The notes below the pieces were generated by a model. That model was not told the DNA's origin. It was given only the letters and a program-made list of their open reading frames with translations, and did no database searches. From the IMG/VR virus record IMGVR_UViG_3300021378_000007, positions 56,693 through 120,692 of that record: a DNA stretch of 64,000 nt. One strand, written 5' to 3'. Shown here one piece after another: positions 63,859 to 64,000 of the stretch. The stretch is from a virus. The position numbers and the translations under genes are program-made. The first letter of the stretch is position 1. Each line of letters starts with the position of its first letter.

Positions 63859-64000
63859 TCTTTCTAATGACTGTCTTCTTACCAGTCTTTCTACTTTTGA
63901 ATGTTTTAAAGTGTGACCCAAATGGACTTGGTTTTTCTGTTGGTGGTTTTTTCACTGCATCTTTACTTCTTATAGATGAATAACCAGTAGTATCCTTCTT
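63854..64000 (-). CDS. 3' end of a late gene running off the window (partial)
   Basis: An open frame of 48 codons enters from the right edge and stops at TAA 63854. The visible end is basic, 'KKPPTEKPSPFGSHFKTFKS' followed by RKTGKKTVIRKI. The N-terminus is outside; probably another protein of the lysine-rich late block. Confidence 0.6.
   Translation of the reverse strand, partial: KKDTTGYSSIRSKDAVKKPPTEKPSPFGSHFKTFKSRKTGKKTVIRKI

Noticed and set aside
1-64000. CRISPR arrays, insertion sequences, integrase or attachment sites
   Set aside because: No regularly spaced repeats, transposase or integrase motifs were seen; the gene content is that of a lytic phage.

Overview
This is an AT-rich 64 kb piece of a T4-like marine myovirus genome, with tail and baseplate genes, T4-type replication and late-transcription genes, and a large accessory region. 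It resembles the cyanophage/pelagiphage side of the T4 superfamily: a gp5 without lysozyme domain, gp33, zinc-less gp32, DUF5824/DUF5872-type proteins, an IscA-like protein, MazG and many 2-oxoglutarate/Fe(II) oxygenases. No photosynthesis gene is seen. Lipoproteins with lipoboxes, a spanin pair and a SleB-type hydrolase imply a Gram-negative host. The phage ribosomal protein bS21 looks more like the gamma/betaproteobacterial type than the alphaproteobacterial one, a weak hint about the host. Both ends of the window cut through genes.

Layout. 1-8.3 kb (minus): virion structural protein, gp6, gp25, gp5, gp27-like, gp53, gp48. 8.3-14.2 kb (plus): gp4, a gp2-like candidate, tail-tube-family protein, gp26 with a likely programmed -1 frameshift extension, a membrane protein, and a probable tape measure. 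14.1-24.6 kb (minus): a small basic protein, bS21, a structured non-coding stretch, gp32, gp59, gp33, a PD-(D/E)XK nuclease, lysis-type hydrolase, a large lipoprotein and many small genes. 24.6-38.4 kb: SDR, radical SAM protein, RNase H, a RimK-like ATP-grasp ligase fused to a retropepsin-like protease domain, IscA-like protein, a carbamoyltransferase in two ORFs, 2OG oxygenase, methyltransferase, MazG, DUF262-HNH protein. 38.4-38.8 kb: a GC-rich hairpin island. 38.8-53.7 kb: small early genes, six further 2OG oxygenases, tRNA-Ala, spanins, deoxynucleotidase, SprT-like protease, glutaredoxin, nrdB, nrdA, primase gp61. 53.7-64 kb: membrane protein, PAP2 phosphatase, tRNA-Thr and a run of structural or lysine-rich late proteins.

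Two promoter classes can be read by eye. Late T4-type boxes (NATAAATA/NCTAAATA) occur before many genes, and in seven places the box lies exactly 5 nt before an ATG with no Shine-Dalgarno, so the T4 rule (+1 six bases after the box) puts the transcript start on the A of the ATG. Early sigma70-like promoters have TTGACA and TATACT/TATAAT with an almost invariant 18-bp spacer of conserved sequence, and several also end 5-7 nt before an ATG. Leaderless mRNA is therefore predicted for a group of genes in both temporal classes. Together with phage bS21 and a RimK-like enzyme, this suggests, as an inference, that the phage alters host ribosomes and initiation.
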